Positions 1-7,974 are shown, counted from the first letter of the stretch. The stretch is 41,011 bases of DNA from Actinomycetota bacterium (GCA_021325015.1 JAJPHY010000141.1:1-41011), one strand, 5' to 3'. A program made the numbers and translations. Notes: a model not told the origin generated them from the sequence alone.

Positions 1-636
1 CGCGAGCGGGTCTCGCTCTCGCTCAAGGCCACGCAGGAGGACCCCTGGAAGGAGTTCGAGCGCAAGTACCAGGCCGGAGAGATCATCGAGGGCCAGGTCA
101 CCAAGCTGGTGCCGTTCGGCGCGTTCGTGCGCGTGGCGGCCGGGATCGAGGGGCTCGTGCACATCAGCGAGCTCTCGGACCAGCACATCGACACGCCCGA
201 GTCGGTGCTCTCCGTCGGCGAGCAGGTGCGCGTGAAGGTCATCGAGGTGGACGTCGCCCGGCGCCGGATCTCGCTCTCGATGCGCCAGGTCGGGGCCGCG
301 GCCCCCGCACCGCCCGTCGAGATCGAGGAGGAGGCGGAGGTGGTGGCCCCCGAACGCGAGGCGGCGGCCTCGGCTCCGGCCTCCGGGACGCAGCCCGATC
401 AGATCGCTTCGGAGGGCACACCGCCGGCAGACGCGCTCGCGGACGGCGGTGAGTCGGCTTCCACCGTGCCCGCCGCCCCGGCCGCGGCGCCTCCGGCCGA
501 GGAGCTCGCGCCCGCCCCGGCGCCCGAGCCGGCGCCTGCCCCGGCCCCCGAACCCGCGGGCCGCGAGGAGGAAGAGGAGGTCTCGCTGGAGGCCATCCTG
601 GAGGATCTGAAGCGGCGCGAAGGTCGCTCGGAGTAG
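1..636 (+). CDS. rpsA: 30S ribosomal protein S1, C-terminal part (5' truncated)
   Basis: The frame is open from base 1, so the start lies outside the window. The visible 211 codons hold the end of one S1 repeat, then a full S1/OB-fold RNA-binding repeat (about nt 79-290, with GQVTKLVPFGAFVRV, GLVHISELS and RRRISLSMRQ), then a long acidic, Ala/Pro-rich tail with repeated AP/EPAP units (about nt 300-570) and a short ending EAILEDLKRREG. S1 binds mRNA on the 30S subunit and helps translation start. It is followed closely by coaE, an order common in actinobacteria. The tail is low-complexity and probably disordered. A general S1-domain RNA-binding protein is the only alternative; neighbour order favours rpsA. 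Confidence 0.93.
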   Translation, partial: RERVSLSLKATQEDPWKEFERKYQAGEIIEGQVTKLVPFGAFVRVAAGIEGLVHISELSDQHIDTPESVLSVGEQVRVKVIEVDVARRRISLSMRQVGAAAPAPPVEIEEEAEVVAPEREAAASAPASGTQPDQIASEGTPPADALADGGESASTVPAAPAAAPPAEELAPAPAPEPAPAPAPEPAGREEEEEVSLEAILEDLKRREGRSE

Positions 637-649
637 CGAGGGGGCACCC

Positions 650-1261
650 GTGCTGCTCGTCGGCCTCACCGGCGGGATCGGATCGGGCAAGTCGACCGTC
701 GCGGGCATGCTCGAGAAGCGCGGCGCGGCCGTGTTCGACGCGGACCTGCTCGCCCGGGAGGGCGTGGCCCCCGGCACCCCGGGCTACGAGCGCGTGATCG
801 AGCGCTTCGGACCGAACGTCCTCGGGCCGGGCGGCGAGCTCGACCGCGAGGCGCTCGCGTCGATCGTGTTCGCCGACCCCGCCGCCCGCCGGGACCTGGA
901 GGCGATCGTGCATCCCGAGGTCCGCCGACTGTTCGCCGAGGGGTGCGAGCGGTACCGGGACACGGACAAGGTGGTCGTGTTCAGCGCTCCGCTCCTCGTC
1001 GAGACCGGCATGCACACGGCGTTCGAGGTCCTGATCGTGGTCTCGACCACCGTCGAGACCCAGGTCGAGCGGCTGATGCGCGAGCGCGGCATGTCCGAGG
1101 CCGCGATCCGGGCCCGGATCGCGGCCCAGCTCCCCCTCGAGGCCAAGGCGGAGGGCGCCGACGTGATCATCGACAACGAGGGAACCCTGGCGGAGCTCGA
1201 GGGACAGGTCGACCGGGTCTGGGCAGACCTCCAGGCCCGAGTCCGCGCCGGCGGGAGCTGA
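650..1261 (+). CDS. coaE: dephospho-CoA kinase
   Basis: Catalyses the last step of coenzyme A synthesis, ATP-dependent phosphorylation of the 3'-hydroxyl of dephospho-CoA in the cytosol. The 203-aa protein is the usual family length. It opens with a P-loop (GLTGGIGSGKST, residues about 5-16), followed by FDADLLAREG, the VHPEVRR segment (substrate/lid region) and VVFSAPLLVETG. The GTG start at 650 places the P-loop directly at the N-terminus as in other CoaE proteins, and lies 13 nt after the rpsA stop. The pair rpsA-coaE is a conserved neighbourhood. Confidence 0.96.
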   Translation: MLLVGLTGGIGSGKSTVAGMLEKRGAAVFDADLLAREGVAPGTPGYERVIERFGPNVLGPGGELDREALASIVFADPAARRDLEAIVHPEVRRLFAEGCERYRDTDKVVVFSAPLLVETGMHTAFEVLIVVSTTVETQVERLMRERGMSEAAIRARIAAQLPLEAKAEGADVIIDNEGTLAELEGQVDRVWADLQARVRAGGS

Positions 1262-1276
1262 GCTCGGGCCGGTGGC

Positions 1277-1282
1277 TATCAT
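1277..1282 (+). promoter_or_regulatory. candidate -10 box, near-leaderless start for the HAD gene
   Basis: TATCAT sits 7 nt before the ATG at 1290, so a normal start point would fall at or one base before the start codon. No convincing -35 box is visible. It is one of a series of similarly placed boxes in this window. Confidence 0.4.
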
Positions 1283-1289
1283 CGGCCAG

Positions 1290-1985
1290 ATGAGGTTCGA
1301 GGCGGTGTTCTTCGACGCCGGGGAGACCCTGGTCCACCCGCACCCGACCTTCCCCGACCTGTTCGCCGAGATCCTGCGGCGCGAGGGCCACGACGTCGGC
1401 CCGGAGACGATCCGCGAGCGGATCCACGTGGTCTTCGACCGGTTCAAGCTCGCGGCCGACACGAACGAGCTGTGGACGACCACGCCGGAGAAGTCCCGCA
1501 GGTTCTGGTACGACGTGTACGGGATCTTCCTCGCCGACCTCGGGATCGCCGAGGAGGGCCTGATCGACACCGTGTACCGGGCGTTCACGGACCGCTCCAA
1601 CTACGCGATGTTCGACGACGTCGTGCCGGCGCTCGAGAAGCTGTCGGGCGCCGGGCTGAAGCTGGGCGTGGTCTCGAACTTCGAGGAGTGGCTCGAACGG
1701 CTGCTCGACGACCTCGGGCTGACCCCGTTCTTCGGCGTGCGGGTCATCTCCGGCGTCGAGGGGCTCGAGAAGCCGGATCCGAGGATCTTCCGCCTTGCGA
1801 TCGAGCGGGCCGGGGTCACCGCCGAGGCCTCGGTGTACGTGGGCGACAACCCGGAGTTCGACGTCGAGCCGGCCGCCGCCGTCGGCATGTTCCCCGTCCT
1901 CATCGACCGCCGCGGTCGCTTTGCAGACACGTCGGGGGCGCGGATCACGTCGCTGGGGGAGCTGCCGGGGCTCCTGGGGCTGTGA
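1290..1985 (+). CDS. HAD-superfamily hydrolase
   Basis: A 231-aa haloacid-dehalogenase-fold hydrolase, probably cytosolic, acting on an unidentified small phosphorylated substrate. Motif I is FFDAGETLV (nucleophile Asp9, Thr13), motif II is the Ser of GVVSNF, motif III the Lys of EKPDPRIF, and motif IV VGDNPEFDV. The usual second Asp of motif I (two residues after the nucleophile) is a Gly here, as in some HDHD3/REG-2-like members, so phosphatase activity is not certain. An upstream GTG at 1272 would add six residues before MRFEAVFFDAGE; the ATG at 1290 is preferred because motif I normally lies within the first ten or so residues and a -10 box sits just ahead of it. It overlaps the next gene by one base (TGATG). 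Confidence 0.85.
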   Translation: MRFEAVFFDAGETLVHPHPTFPDLFAEILRREGHDVGPETIRERIHVVFDRFKLAADTNELWTTTPEKSRRFWYDVYGIFLADLGIAEEGLIDTVYRAFTDRSNYAMFDDVVPALEKLSGAGLKLGVVSNFEEWLERLLDDLGLTPFFGVRVISGVEGLEKPDPRIFRLAIERAGVTAEASVYVGDNPEFDVEPAAAVGMFPVLIDRRGRFADTSGARITSLGELPGLLGL

Positions 1986-2359
1986 TGGCGGTGGAGGAGC
2001 GCGTGTACACGATCGAGGAGGCGAACGCCGAGCTCCCGGACCTCCGCGCCCGGCTCGAGGTCATCCACCGGGCCCGTCAGACGATCCTTCGCGCGGCCGA
2101 GCGCATCCGCGAGCAGGTCGCCGCGGACGGCGGCGGGCACGAGGGCAAGGACTACTGGGAGGCGCAGGCCACGCTCCGGGAACAGATCCTGGCGCTCGCC
2201 GAGCGCGACATCCTGCTCCGGGACCCCGAGACCGGGCTGGTCGACTTCCCCGGCGAGCGCGACGGCCGGCGCGTCTACCTCTGCTGGCGCCTCGGGGAGG
2301 AGCGGGTCTCGTTCTGGCACGACGTCGACTCCGGCTTCGCCGGCCGCAGGCCGCTGTGA
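1985..2359 (+). CDS. DUF2203 family protein
   Basis: A 124-aa protein of unknown function. The opening YTIEEANAELPDLRARLEVI and the later LLRDPETGLVDFPGERDGR, YLCWRLGEERVSFWHD match what I know of the DUF2203 family, which is small, mostly helical and uncharacterised. No signal peptide or membrane segment. The ATG at 1985 overlaps the preceding stop, and its own stop overlaps the next GTG start (GTGA), so the three genes are translationally coupled. The context with HAD and dehydrogenase genes gives no clear role. Confidence 0.82.
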   Translation: MAVEERVYTIEEANAELPDLRARLEVIHRARQTILRAAERIREQVAADGGGHEGKDYWEAQATLREQILALAERDILLRDPETGLVDFPGERDGRRVYLCWRLGEERVSFWHDVDSGFAGRRPL

Positions 2360-3345
2360 CCGAGCGACCTCGGGTCGTCGTGATGGGCCTCGACGAGGAT
2401 CGCTGGCCCGAAGGAGCGAGGGCCGTCGCCGATGTTGTCGACCTGGAGTTCGCCACGAGCCGGGAGGCCCTGGCCGGGGCGCTCTCCGGGGCCGAGATCC
2501 TGTTCGCCTGGCCGGGCGAGGATCGCGGCATGCTGCCCGCCGCCTGGTCGCGCGCGACCCGCCTGAGGTGGATCCAGACCGCCTCCGACGGGGTGGACTG
2601 GATCCTGTTCCCCGAGCTCGTGGAGAGCCACGTGGTGCTCACGAACGGGCGCCGGGTGTTCGACGCCGCGATCGCCGAGTACGTCCTGGGGCTCATGCTC
2701 GTGTTCGCGAAGGGCTGGGTGCCGATGCTGGAGCGTCAGCGGCGCCACGAGTGGCGACACCGCGACACGGAGCTCCTGGCCGGCAAGCGGCTGCTCGTGG
2801 CGGGCGTCGGCCCGATCGGGCGGGCGATCGGGCGGGCGGCGCTCGCCCTCGGCATGGAGGTCCGGGGTCTCGGGCGCACCCCCCGTCCGGGCGACGACGT
2901 CTTCGAGCTCGTCCACGGGGCCGCCGAGCTCCCCGACGCCGCCGGGTGGGCCGACTACGTGGTCGACGCCCTCCCGCTGACGGAGGGCACCCGCGCGATG
3001 TTCGACGCGGCCGTGTTCGCCCGCATGCGCCCGAACGCCCGGTTCGTGAACGTCGGCCGGGGCGCGACCGTGGACGAGGAGGCCCTCGTGCGGGCCCTGC
3101 GAGAGGGGCGGATCGCCGGGGCCGCCCTCGACGTGTTCGAGGAGGAGCCGCTCCCGGCGGGGAGCCCGCTCTGGGACCTCCCGAACGTGATCGTGTCGCC
3201 GCACATCTCCGGCGACTTCGCGGGCTGGCGCGAGGCGGTGGTGGAGCTCTTCCTCGCGAACCTCGCGCGCTACCTGACCGGCCAGCCGCTCGAGAACGTG
3301 GTGGACAAGCGGCTCGGCTACGTGGTCGAACCGCGACTGCGCTGA
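2356..3345 (+). CDS. D-2-hydroxyacid dehydrogenase (NAD-dependent)
   Basis: A 329-aa member of the D-isomer-specific 2-hydroxyacid dehydrogenase family. It would interconvert a 2-oxo acid and a D-2-hydroxy acid with NAD(P)H in the cytosol; the substrate is not identifiable. The Rossmann motif is GVGPIGRAIGRAALALG (about residues 156-172). The catalytic Arg lies in NVGRGATVDEEAL, the Glu in DVFEEEPLP, and the His in SPHISGDFAGW. The N-terminal half is a divergent substrate domain. The GTG start at 2356 gives a 4-base GTGA overlap with the DUF2203 gene and fits the N-terminal beta strand RPRVVVMG. Confidence 0.88.
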   Translation: MTERPRVVVMGLDEDRWPEGARAVADVVDLEFATSREALAGALSGAEILFAWPGEDRGMLPAAWSRATRLRWIQTASDGVDWILFPELVESHVVLTNGRRVFDAAIAEYVLGLMLVFAKGWVPMLERQRRHEWRHRDTELLAGKRLLVAGVGPIGRAIGRAALALGMEVRGLGRTPRPGDDVFELVHGAAELPDAAGWADYVVDALPLTEGTRAMFDAAVFARMRPNARFVNVGRGATVDEEALVRALREGRIAGAALDVFEEEPLPAGSPLWDLPNVIVSPHISGDFAGWREAVVELFLANLARYLTGQPLENVVDKRLGYVVEPRLR

Positions 3346-3361
3346 GTACTCTGGTCGTTCC

Positions 3362-4273
3362 GTGAGCGAGGTCGTCATCGAGGTCGTCGGCCTGCGCAAG
3401 TCCTACGGCGACGTGGAGGCCGTGCGCGGGATCGACCTGCGCGTGCGGCGCGGCGAGGTCTTCGCGCTCCTGGGTCCGAACGGGGCCGGCAAGACCACCA
3501 CCGTCGAGATCCTCGAGGGCTACCGCGAGCGCACGGCCGGGGAGGTTCGGGTCCTCGGCCACGACCCGGCGCGTCGGGATCGAGCGCTCCGCGAGCGCGT
3601 CGGGATCGTGCTGCAGTCGACGGGGATCGATCCGTACCTCACGGTTCGGGAGACCGTGGAGCTGTACGCGCGGTACTTCCCCCACCCCCGGGACGTGGAC
3701 GAGGTGATCGACCTCGTCGGCCTCACCGACAAGCGGGACGCCCGCGTGATCCGGCTCTCCGGCGGTCAGCAGCGTCGCCTGGACGTCGCGATCGCGCTCG
3801 CCGGCGACCCCGAGCTGCTGTTTCTCGACGAACCGACGACCGGGTTCGACCCCGGGGCCCGGCGAAACGCGTGGGAGATCGTCCGGAACCTGGCCTCCCT
3901 CGGAAAGACCGTCTTCCTCACCACGCACTACATGGACGAGGCCGAGAACCTCGCGAACCGGGTGGCCGTCATCGCGCGCGGCGAGATCGTCGCCGAGGGA
4001 CCGCCCGGCCTGCTCGGCGGCCGGCACCTCGCCGAGACCCTCATCCGCTTCCGGGTCCGCTCGGGCGCGAGCGGACCCCCCGCCGTTCCCGGCGCCGTGG
4101 TGCGGTCGAACGGGCTCGTCGAGGTCCGCACCGAGACGCCGACCTCGACGCTCCACGAGCTGACCGGGTGGGCGATGGCCGGCGGGTTCGAGCTCGACGG
4201 CCTGGAGGTGACCAGGCCGACGCTCGAGGACGTCTACCTGGAGCTCACCGGGGGGGAGGCGGGCGCCGAATGA
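3362..4273 (+). CDS. ABC-2 type exporter, ATP-binding protein
   Basis: A 303-aa ATPase driving an exporter, of the DrrA/CcmA/NodI kind. Walker A is GPNGAGKTTT (about residues 40-49), the Q-loop is VLQSTGIDPYLTVRE, the signature LSGGQQRR, Walker B LLFLDEPTTGFDP, and the switch His is in TTHYMDEAE. A C-terminal extension of about 70 residues after GEIVAEGPPGLLGG is typical of drug and antibiotic exporter ATPases. GTG start; a TACTCT -10-like box (3347-3352) lies 9 nt before it. It overlaps its permease by 4 bases (ATGA). The substrate is unknown. Confidence 0.93.
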   Translation: MSEVVIEVVGLRKSYGDVEAVRGIDLRVRRGEVFALLGPNGAGKTTTVEILEGYRERTAGEVRVLGHDPARRDRALRERVGIVLQSTGIDPYLTVRETVELYARYFPHPRDVDEVIDLVGLTDKRDARVIRLSGGQQRRLDVAIALAGDPELLFLDEPTTGFDPGARRNAWEIVRNLASLGKTVFLTTHYMDEAENLANRVAVIARGEIVAEGPPGLLGGRHLAETLIRFRVRSGASGPPAVPGAVVRSNGLVEVRTETPTSTLHELTGWAMAGGFELDGLEVTRPTLEDVYLELTGGEAGAE

Positions 4274-5043
4274 GCGATGTGGCTCTCATGCTCCGCCAGG
4301 TGCGGTACACGAACAAGGCGTTCTGGCGGAACCCCGCGTCCGCGTTCTTCACGTTCGCGTTCCCGCTCATGTTCCTCGTGATCTTCACCTCCCTTCTCGG
4401 CAAGGGGACCGTGCCGATCGGGGGCGTGCTGATCAAGCAGTCGAGCTACTACGTGGCGGCGATGGCGACGTTCTCGGTCATCACGGCGTCCTATACCAAC
4501 ATCGCGATGAGCGTGACCTACCAGCGGGACTCGGGGATCCTCAAACGAGTCCGGGGGACCCCGCTGCCCGGCTGGGCGTACCTGGTCGGACGCGTGATTC
4601 ACGCCCTGCTGGTGGCGGTGCTGCTGGTCGCCCTCACCGCCGCCTTCGGCGCCGTCTTCTACGGCGCCGACCTGCCGACCGGGGCGCTCCTCGCGAAGTT
4701 CGTCCTGGTGGTCGTGGCCGGTGGAGCCAGCTTCGCCGCGCTCGGCCTGGCGACCACGGCGATCGTCCCGAACGCCGACGCGGGGCCGGCGGTGGTGAAC
4801 GCCATCATCCTGCCGCTCCTGTTCCTGTCCGGCATCTTCATCCCGCTCGGCGACAACTCGCCGGCGTGGATCAGGACGGTCGGGACCATCTTCCCCGTCA
4901 AGCACTTCGCCGACGCCATGCGGGCGGGCTTCTACGGGCGGCCGTTCCGGTTCGAGTGGCACGACGTCCTGATCCTGCTCCTGTGGGGACTCGGAGGGCT
5001 CGTCGCGGCCGCCAGGTTCTTCTCGTGGGAGCCGCGGAAGTAG
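4270..5043 (+). CDS. ABC-2 type exporter, permease
   Basis: A 257-aa inner-membrane protein with about six transmembrane segments, partner of the preceding ATPase. Recognisable features are the N-terminal amphipathic stretch NKAFWRNPASAFFTFAFPLMFLV, the cytoplasmic loop YQRDSGILKRVRGTPLP, and the late motif IILPLLFLSGIFIPLG before the last helices, all typical of ABC2_membrane-family permeases such as DrrB. ATG at 4270 overlaps the ATPase stop. The two genes form a minimal heterodimer-type exporter; no accessory or resistance gene lies beside it. Confidence 0.92.
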   Translation: MSDVALMLRQVRYTNKAFWRNPASAFFTFAFPLMFLVIFTSLLGKGTVPIGGVLIKQSSYYVAAMATFSVITASYTNIAMSVTYQRDSGILKRVRGTPLPGWAYLVGRVIHALLVAVLLVALTAAFGAVFYGADLPTGALLAKFVLVVVAGGASFAALGLATTAIVPNADAGPAVVNAIILPLLFLSGIFIPLGDNSPAWIRTVGTIFPVKHFADAMRAGFYGRPFRFEWHDVLILLLWGLGGLVAAARFFSWEPRK

Positions 5044-5057
5044 CAGCGAGGGCTCCC
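5027..5057 (+). terminator. weak hairpin spanning the exporter stop codon
   Basis: GGGAGCC (5027-5033) and GGCTCCC (5051-5057) form 7-bp arms around the TAG stop. There is no T-tract, so a terminator role is only possible. Confidence 0.25.
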
Positions 5058-5092
5058 GCGGACCGGCCGGCTGTCTCGACGGGGGGGTGTGC

Positions 5093-5098
5093 TAGGCT
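5093..5098 (+). promoter_or_regulatory. candidate -10 box for the amino acid importer operon
   Basis: TAGGCT lies about 50 nt before the ATG at 5151, which has a good purine-rich ribosome site (CGAGGGGG, about 5137-5144). This would give a normal leader of about 46 nt. Confidence 0.35.
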
Positions 5099-5150
5099 CG
5101 CGCTCGGGCGTGACCCACGCCCCACCGACATCCTTCGAGGGGGATCGACG

Positions 5151-6077
5151 ATGCGGAAGGTGCTGGTCGCGGTCGCGGCGTTCGGGCTCCTGCTCGCGGC
5201 CTGCGCCAAGAGCTCCACCACGACGCAGACCACGAGCCCGCCTGCCGGCGGCTCGACCGAGACGAGCGCGGCGCCGGCGACCGCCGCGGACTGCGCGAAG
5301 GGCGTCACGAGCTACGTGAGCCCCGGCGCGCTCACGATCGGAACCGACAACCCCGCCTACCCGCCCTGGTACGCCGGTGACGACACGGCCGGCACCAACT
5401 GGAAGATCAACAACCCGGCGACCGGCAAGGGCTTCGAGAGCGCCGTGGCCTACGCGGTGGCCGAGAAGCTCGGCTTCAGCGCCGACCAGGTGCAGTGGGT
5501 GGAGGTCCCGTTCAACCAGTCGTTCGCGCCCGGGCCGAAGAGCTTCGACTTCGACATCAACCAGATCTCCTACACGCCCAAGCGGGCGCAGGCGGTCGAC
5601 TTCAGCGAGAGCTACTACGACGTGAACCCGGCCCTGGTCGCCCTGAAGGGAACGCCCATCACGCAGGCGACGACCCTCTCGGACCTGAAGGACTTCTCTC
5701 TCGCCTCGCAGATCGGAACGACCGACTACGACTACATCGTGAACGTCATCAAGCCGAACAAGGAGGCGGGCGCCTACAACAGCCTCGCGGACGCCGTGCA
5801 GGCCCTCAAGTCCGGCAGCGTCGACGGGATCGTCGTCGACCTGCCGACGGCCTTCTACATCACGGCGGTGCAGATCCCGAACGGGGTCATCGTGGGGCAG
5901 TTTCCTCCGGCCGGCGGCCAGCAGGAGTACTTCGCAATGGCCTTCGCCAAGGGCAACCCGCTCGTGCAGTGCGTGAACATGGCGCTCGAGGAGCTGAAGT
6001 CGGACGGCACGCTCCAGTCCATCCAAGACCGGTGGCTCTCCAGCAAGGTGAGCGTCCCGGTCTTCTCCACCTCCTGA
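5151..6077 (+). CDS. amino acid ABC transporter, substrate-binding lipoprotein
   Basis: A 308-aa lipoprotein of SBP family 3 that would capture a polar amino acid or related compound outside the membrane. The signal peptide MRKVLVAVAAFGLLLAACAK has a lipobox LLAAC with the lipidated Cys at residue 17. A Ser/Thr/Pro-rich linker follows, then the family pattern GTDNPAYPPWY, KGFESAVAYAVAEKLG, DFDINQISYTPKRAQAVDFSESYY and AMAFAKGNPLVQCVNMAL. It is first in a three-gene importer operon with the permease at 6087 and the ATPase at 6986. The ligand cannot be named from the sequence. Confidence 0.93.
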   Translation: MRKVLVAVAAFGLLLAACAKSSTTTQTTSPPAGGSTETSAAPATAADCAKGVTSYVSPGALTIGTDNPAYPPWYAGDDTAGTNWKINNPATGKGFESAVAYAVAEKLGFSADQVQWVEVPFNQSFAPGPKSFDFDINQISYTPKRAQAVDFSESYYDVNPALVALKGTPITQATTLSDLKDFSLASQIGTTDYDYIVNVIKPNKEAGAYNSLADAVQALKSGSVDGIVVDLPTAFYITAVQIPNGVIVGQFPPAGGQQEYFAMAFAKGNPLVQCVNMALEELKSDGTLQSIQDRWLSSKVSVPVFSTS

Positions 6078-6086
6078 CGGAGCTCG

Positions 6087-6989
6087 ATGTCGGTCCCCGG
6101 GGGAGGCGGCGCTCCCGAGCTGTTCGAGATGCCGCCGGGTGAGCCGGATCTCCCCCGCGGCCGGTCCGGGCTGCTCTCGGGCCTGAGCCAGGAGGGCGCG
6201 AAGGGCGTCCTGATCGCAGTGGTGAGCACGGTCGTGGTCTTCTTCGTGCTCGGCTGGGTCGTCGTCCACTCGGAGAACTGGCCCGAGGTGAAGCGAGCCT
6301 TCTTCAACGGGGCCGAGTTCAAGGACACGTTTCCGGGGATCGCGAGCCGATTCCTGCGGAACGTCGAGTACTTCCTGATCGCCGAGGTGTTCATCCTCGC
6401 GTGGGCCCTCACCCTCGCCGTGATGCGGAGCCTACCGGGTCCGGTGTTCTTCCCCCTGCGCCTCATGTCGATCCTGTACACGGACTTCTTCCGCGGCATC
6501 CCCACGGTGCTCGTGGTCTACCTGCTGGGGTTCGGCGTACCCGCGATGCAGCTGCCGGGTGTTCCTCGCTCGAACGCGTTCTGGGCGGTGGTCGCCCTGA
6601 TCCTCAGCTACTCGGCGTACGTGGCCGAGGTCTACCGGGCGGGGATCGAGTCGATCCATCCCAGTCAGGTGGCGTCCGCTCGATCCCTAGGACTCACGAG
6701 GATGCAGTCCCTGCGATTCGTCGTGATCCCGCAGGCGGTTCGCCGCGTGATCCCCCCGCTCCTGAACGACTTCGTCGGGCTGCAGAAGGACACGGCGCTG
6801 GTGGCGTTCGTCGTCGCGGTCCCCGAGGCCTTCAAGCAGGCCCAGCTCGAGCAGTACGCGGACTTCAACTTCACCCCGTACCTCGGGGCGGCGATCATGT
6901 TCCTGATCGTCACCATCCCCATGACCCGGCTCGTCGACTGGCTCATCCAGCGGGAACGGGCGCGACGGCAGGCCGGAGGGGGGCTGTGA
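6087..6989 (+). CDS. amino acid ABC transporter permease (HisM/GlnP-like)
   Basis: A 300-aa inner-membrane permease. A soluble N-terminal stretch of about 40 residues is followed by one helix (about 44-64) and then a BPD_transp_1-type bundle of about five helices. The ATPase-contact EAA loop is visible in ASARSLGLTRMQSLRFVVIP and the typical LNDFVGLQKDTAL follows. One permease gene implies a homodimeric channel. ATG at 6087, 9 nt after the binding-protein stop, with a GGAG ribosome site. The stop overlaps the next GTG (GTGA). Confidence 0.93.
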   Translation: MSVPGGGGAPELFEMPPGEPDLPRGRSGLLSGLSQEGAKGVLIAVVSTVVVFFVLGWVVVHSENWPEVKRAFFNGAEFKDTFPGIASRFLRNVEYFLIAEVFILAWALTLAVMRSLPGPVFFPLRLMSILYTDFFRGIPTVLVVYLLGFGVPAMQLPGVPRSNAFWAVVALILSYSAYVAEVYRAGIESIHPSQVASARSLGLTRMQSLRFVVIPQAVRRVIPPLLNDFVGLQKDTALVAFVVAVPEAFKQAQLEQYADFNFTPYLGAAIMFLIVTIPMTRLVDWLIQRERARRQAGGGL

Positions 6990-7753
6990 GCGCCGCGCCC
7001 ACCTCCGACGGTCGGGTGCTCCGGATCGAGGGCCTGCACAAGTCCTTCGGGAAGCTCGAGGTTCTGAAGGGGATCGACCTGGCCCTGTCCGAGCACGAGG
7101 TCGTCTGCCTGATCGGGGCGAGCGGGTCGGGGAAGTCCACGTTGCTGCGGTGCATCGACCTCCTCGAGCCCATCGACCGCGGGCGCATCGTGATCCACGG
7201 CGAGGACGTCACCCGGCGGGGGGTGGATGTGAACCGCGTTCGCCGGCGCATCGGCATCGTGTTCCAGGCCTTCAACCTGTTCCCGCACATGACGGTCCTC
7301 CGCAACGTCACGCTCGGTCCGACGGAGGCGCTCAAGCTGTCGAGGTCCGAGGCCGAGGCGCGCGCCCTCGAGCTGCTGGAGCGGTTCGGCCTCGCCGACA
7401 AGAAGGACGACTACCCCGACCGGCTCTCAGGCGGCCAGCAGCAGCGCGTGGCGATCATCCGCTCGCTGGCCATGCAGCCGGACATCCTGCTGCTCGACGA
7501 GGTCACGAGCGCCCTCGACCCCGAGCTCGTTTCGGGCGTGCTCGACCTGATCCGGGAGCTCGCCCGCGCCGGCATGACGATGGTGATCGCCACGCACGAG
7601 ATGGGGTTCGCGCGCGACATCGCGAACCGCGTGTGCTTCCTCGACCAGGGCGTGATCCTGGAGGAGGGACCGCCGGATCAGATCTTCTCGTCGCCGCGCG
7701 AGCCCCGGACCCAGGAGTTCCTCCAGAGCATCCTGGAGGCCGGGAGGATGTGA
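6986..7753 (+). CDS. amino acid ABC transporter ATP-binding protein (GlnQ-like)
   Basis: A 255-aa ATPase that powers the polar amino acid importer. Walker [15 protein letters not shown]-loop IVFQAFNLFPHMTVLRN, signature LSGGQQQRVAI, Walker B ILLLDEVTSALDPELV and switch region IATHEMGFARDIANRV are all intact, and the D-loop and length match GlnQ/HisP proteins. The GTG at 6986 gives a GTGA overlap with the permease and a short N-terminal stretch before the first strand. It ends the operon; a long hairpin follows at 7764. Confidence 0.95.
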   Translation: MSAAPTSDGRVLRIEGLHKSFGKLEVLKGIDLALSEHEVVCLIGASGSGKSTLLRCIDLLEPIDRGRIVIHGEDVTRRGVDVNRVRRRIGIVFQAFNLFPHMTVLRNVTLGPTEALKLSRSEAEARALELLERFGLADKKDDYPDRLSGGQQQRVAIIRSLAMQPDILLLDEVTSALDPELVSGVLDLIRELARAGMTMVIATHEMGFARDIANRVCFLDQGVILEEGPPDQIFSSPREPRTQEFLQSILEAGRM

Positions 7754-7763
7754 CGCGGGCCTC

Positions 7764-7815
7764 GGCCTCCACGCACGAACGGAACGCTTCGAGCGATCCG
7801 TGGGCGTCGGAGGCC
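7764..7815 (+). terminator. long imperfect hairpin after the amino acid importer
   Basis: Nested complementary arms: GGCCTCC (7764-7770) with GGAGGCC (7809-7815), ACGC (7771-7774) with GCGT (7804-7807), ACGGA (7779-7783) with TCCGT (7797-7801), CGCT (7785-7788) with AGCG (7792-7795), closing a TCG loop. This gives about 20 base pairs with one bulge, one small internal loop and one A-A mismatch. No T-tract follows. The rest of the 221-nt gap (7754-7974) holds only the promoter/operator region below. Confidence 0.5.
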
Positions 7816-7905
7816 ATGCTCGGTGCGTCTTGGGGGCGTCCGCGGCGCGCGTGTCCGAGACCTGATCCCCGACCGCACGCTCGAGGGCGTCCGGCTCACT
7901 CAGCC

Positions 7906-7938
7906 TTGAGAGAATCACTGAACGTATAGTGCTATACT
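7906..7938 (+). promoter_or_regulatory. candidate promoter and palindromic operator of the molybdoenzyme operon
   Basis: An AT-rich island in GC-rich DNA contains the perfect inverted repeat GTATAG-TG-CTATAC (7924-7937). Two -10-like boxes, TATAGT (7925-7930) and TATACT (7933-7938), are embedded in it. A TTGAGA (7906-7911) upstream is 13 or 21 nt away, neither ideal, which would fit an activator-dependent or repressed promoter. The second box would give a leader of about 30 nt before the ATG at 7975. The bound regulator is unknown. Confidence 0.5.
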
Positions 7939-7974
7939 CCTCGAGCTCGCGACGCTGGGGGTGGGCCGGGGCAG

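Noticed and set aside
505-560. Ala/Pro repeat in the rpsA tail as a tandem-repeat locus or mobile element scar
   Set aside because: It stays in frame as a low-complexity protein tail typical of high-GC S1 proteins, with no exact repeat unit or flanking duplication.
5151-7753. Amino acid importer as a functional part of the molybdoenzyme system
   Set aside because: It is separated by a long hairpin and a separate promoter, and nothing in the binding protein suggests nitrate or nitrite; simple adjacency is not enough.
7939-7974. tRNA or other RNA gene in the 221-nt gap before the alpha gene
   Set aside because: No cloverleaf or T-loop GTTCRA-type sequence was found in 7754-7974; the only structure is the hairpin at 7764-7815.
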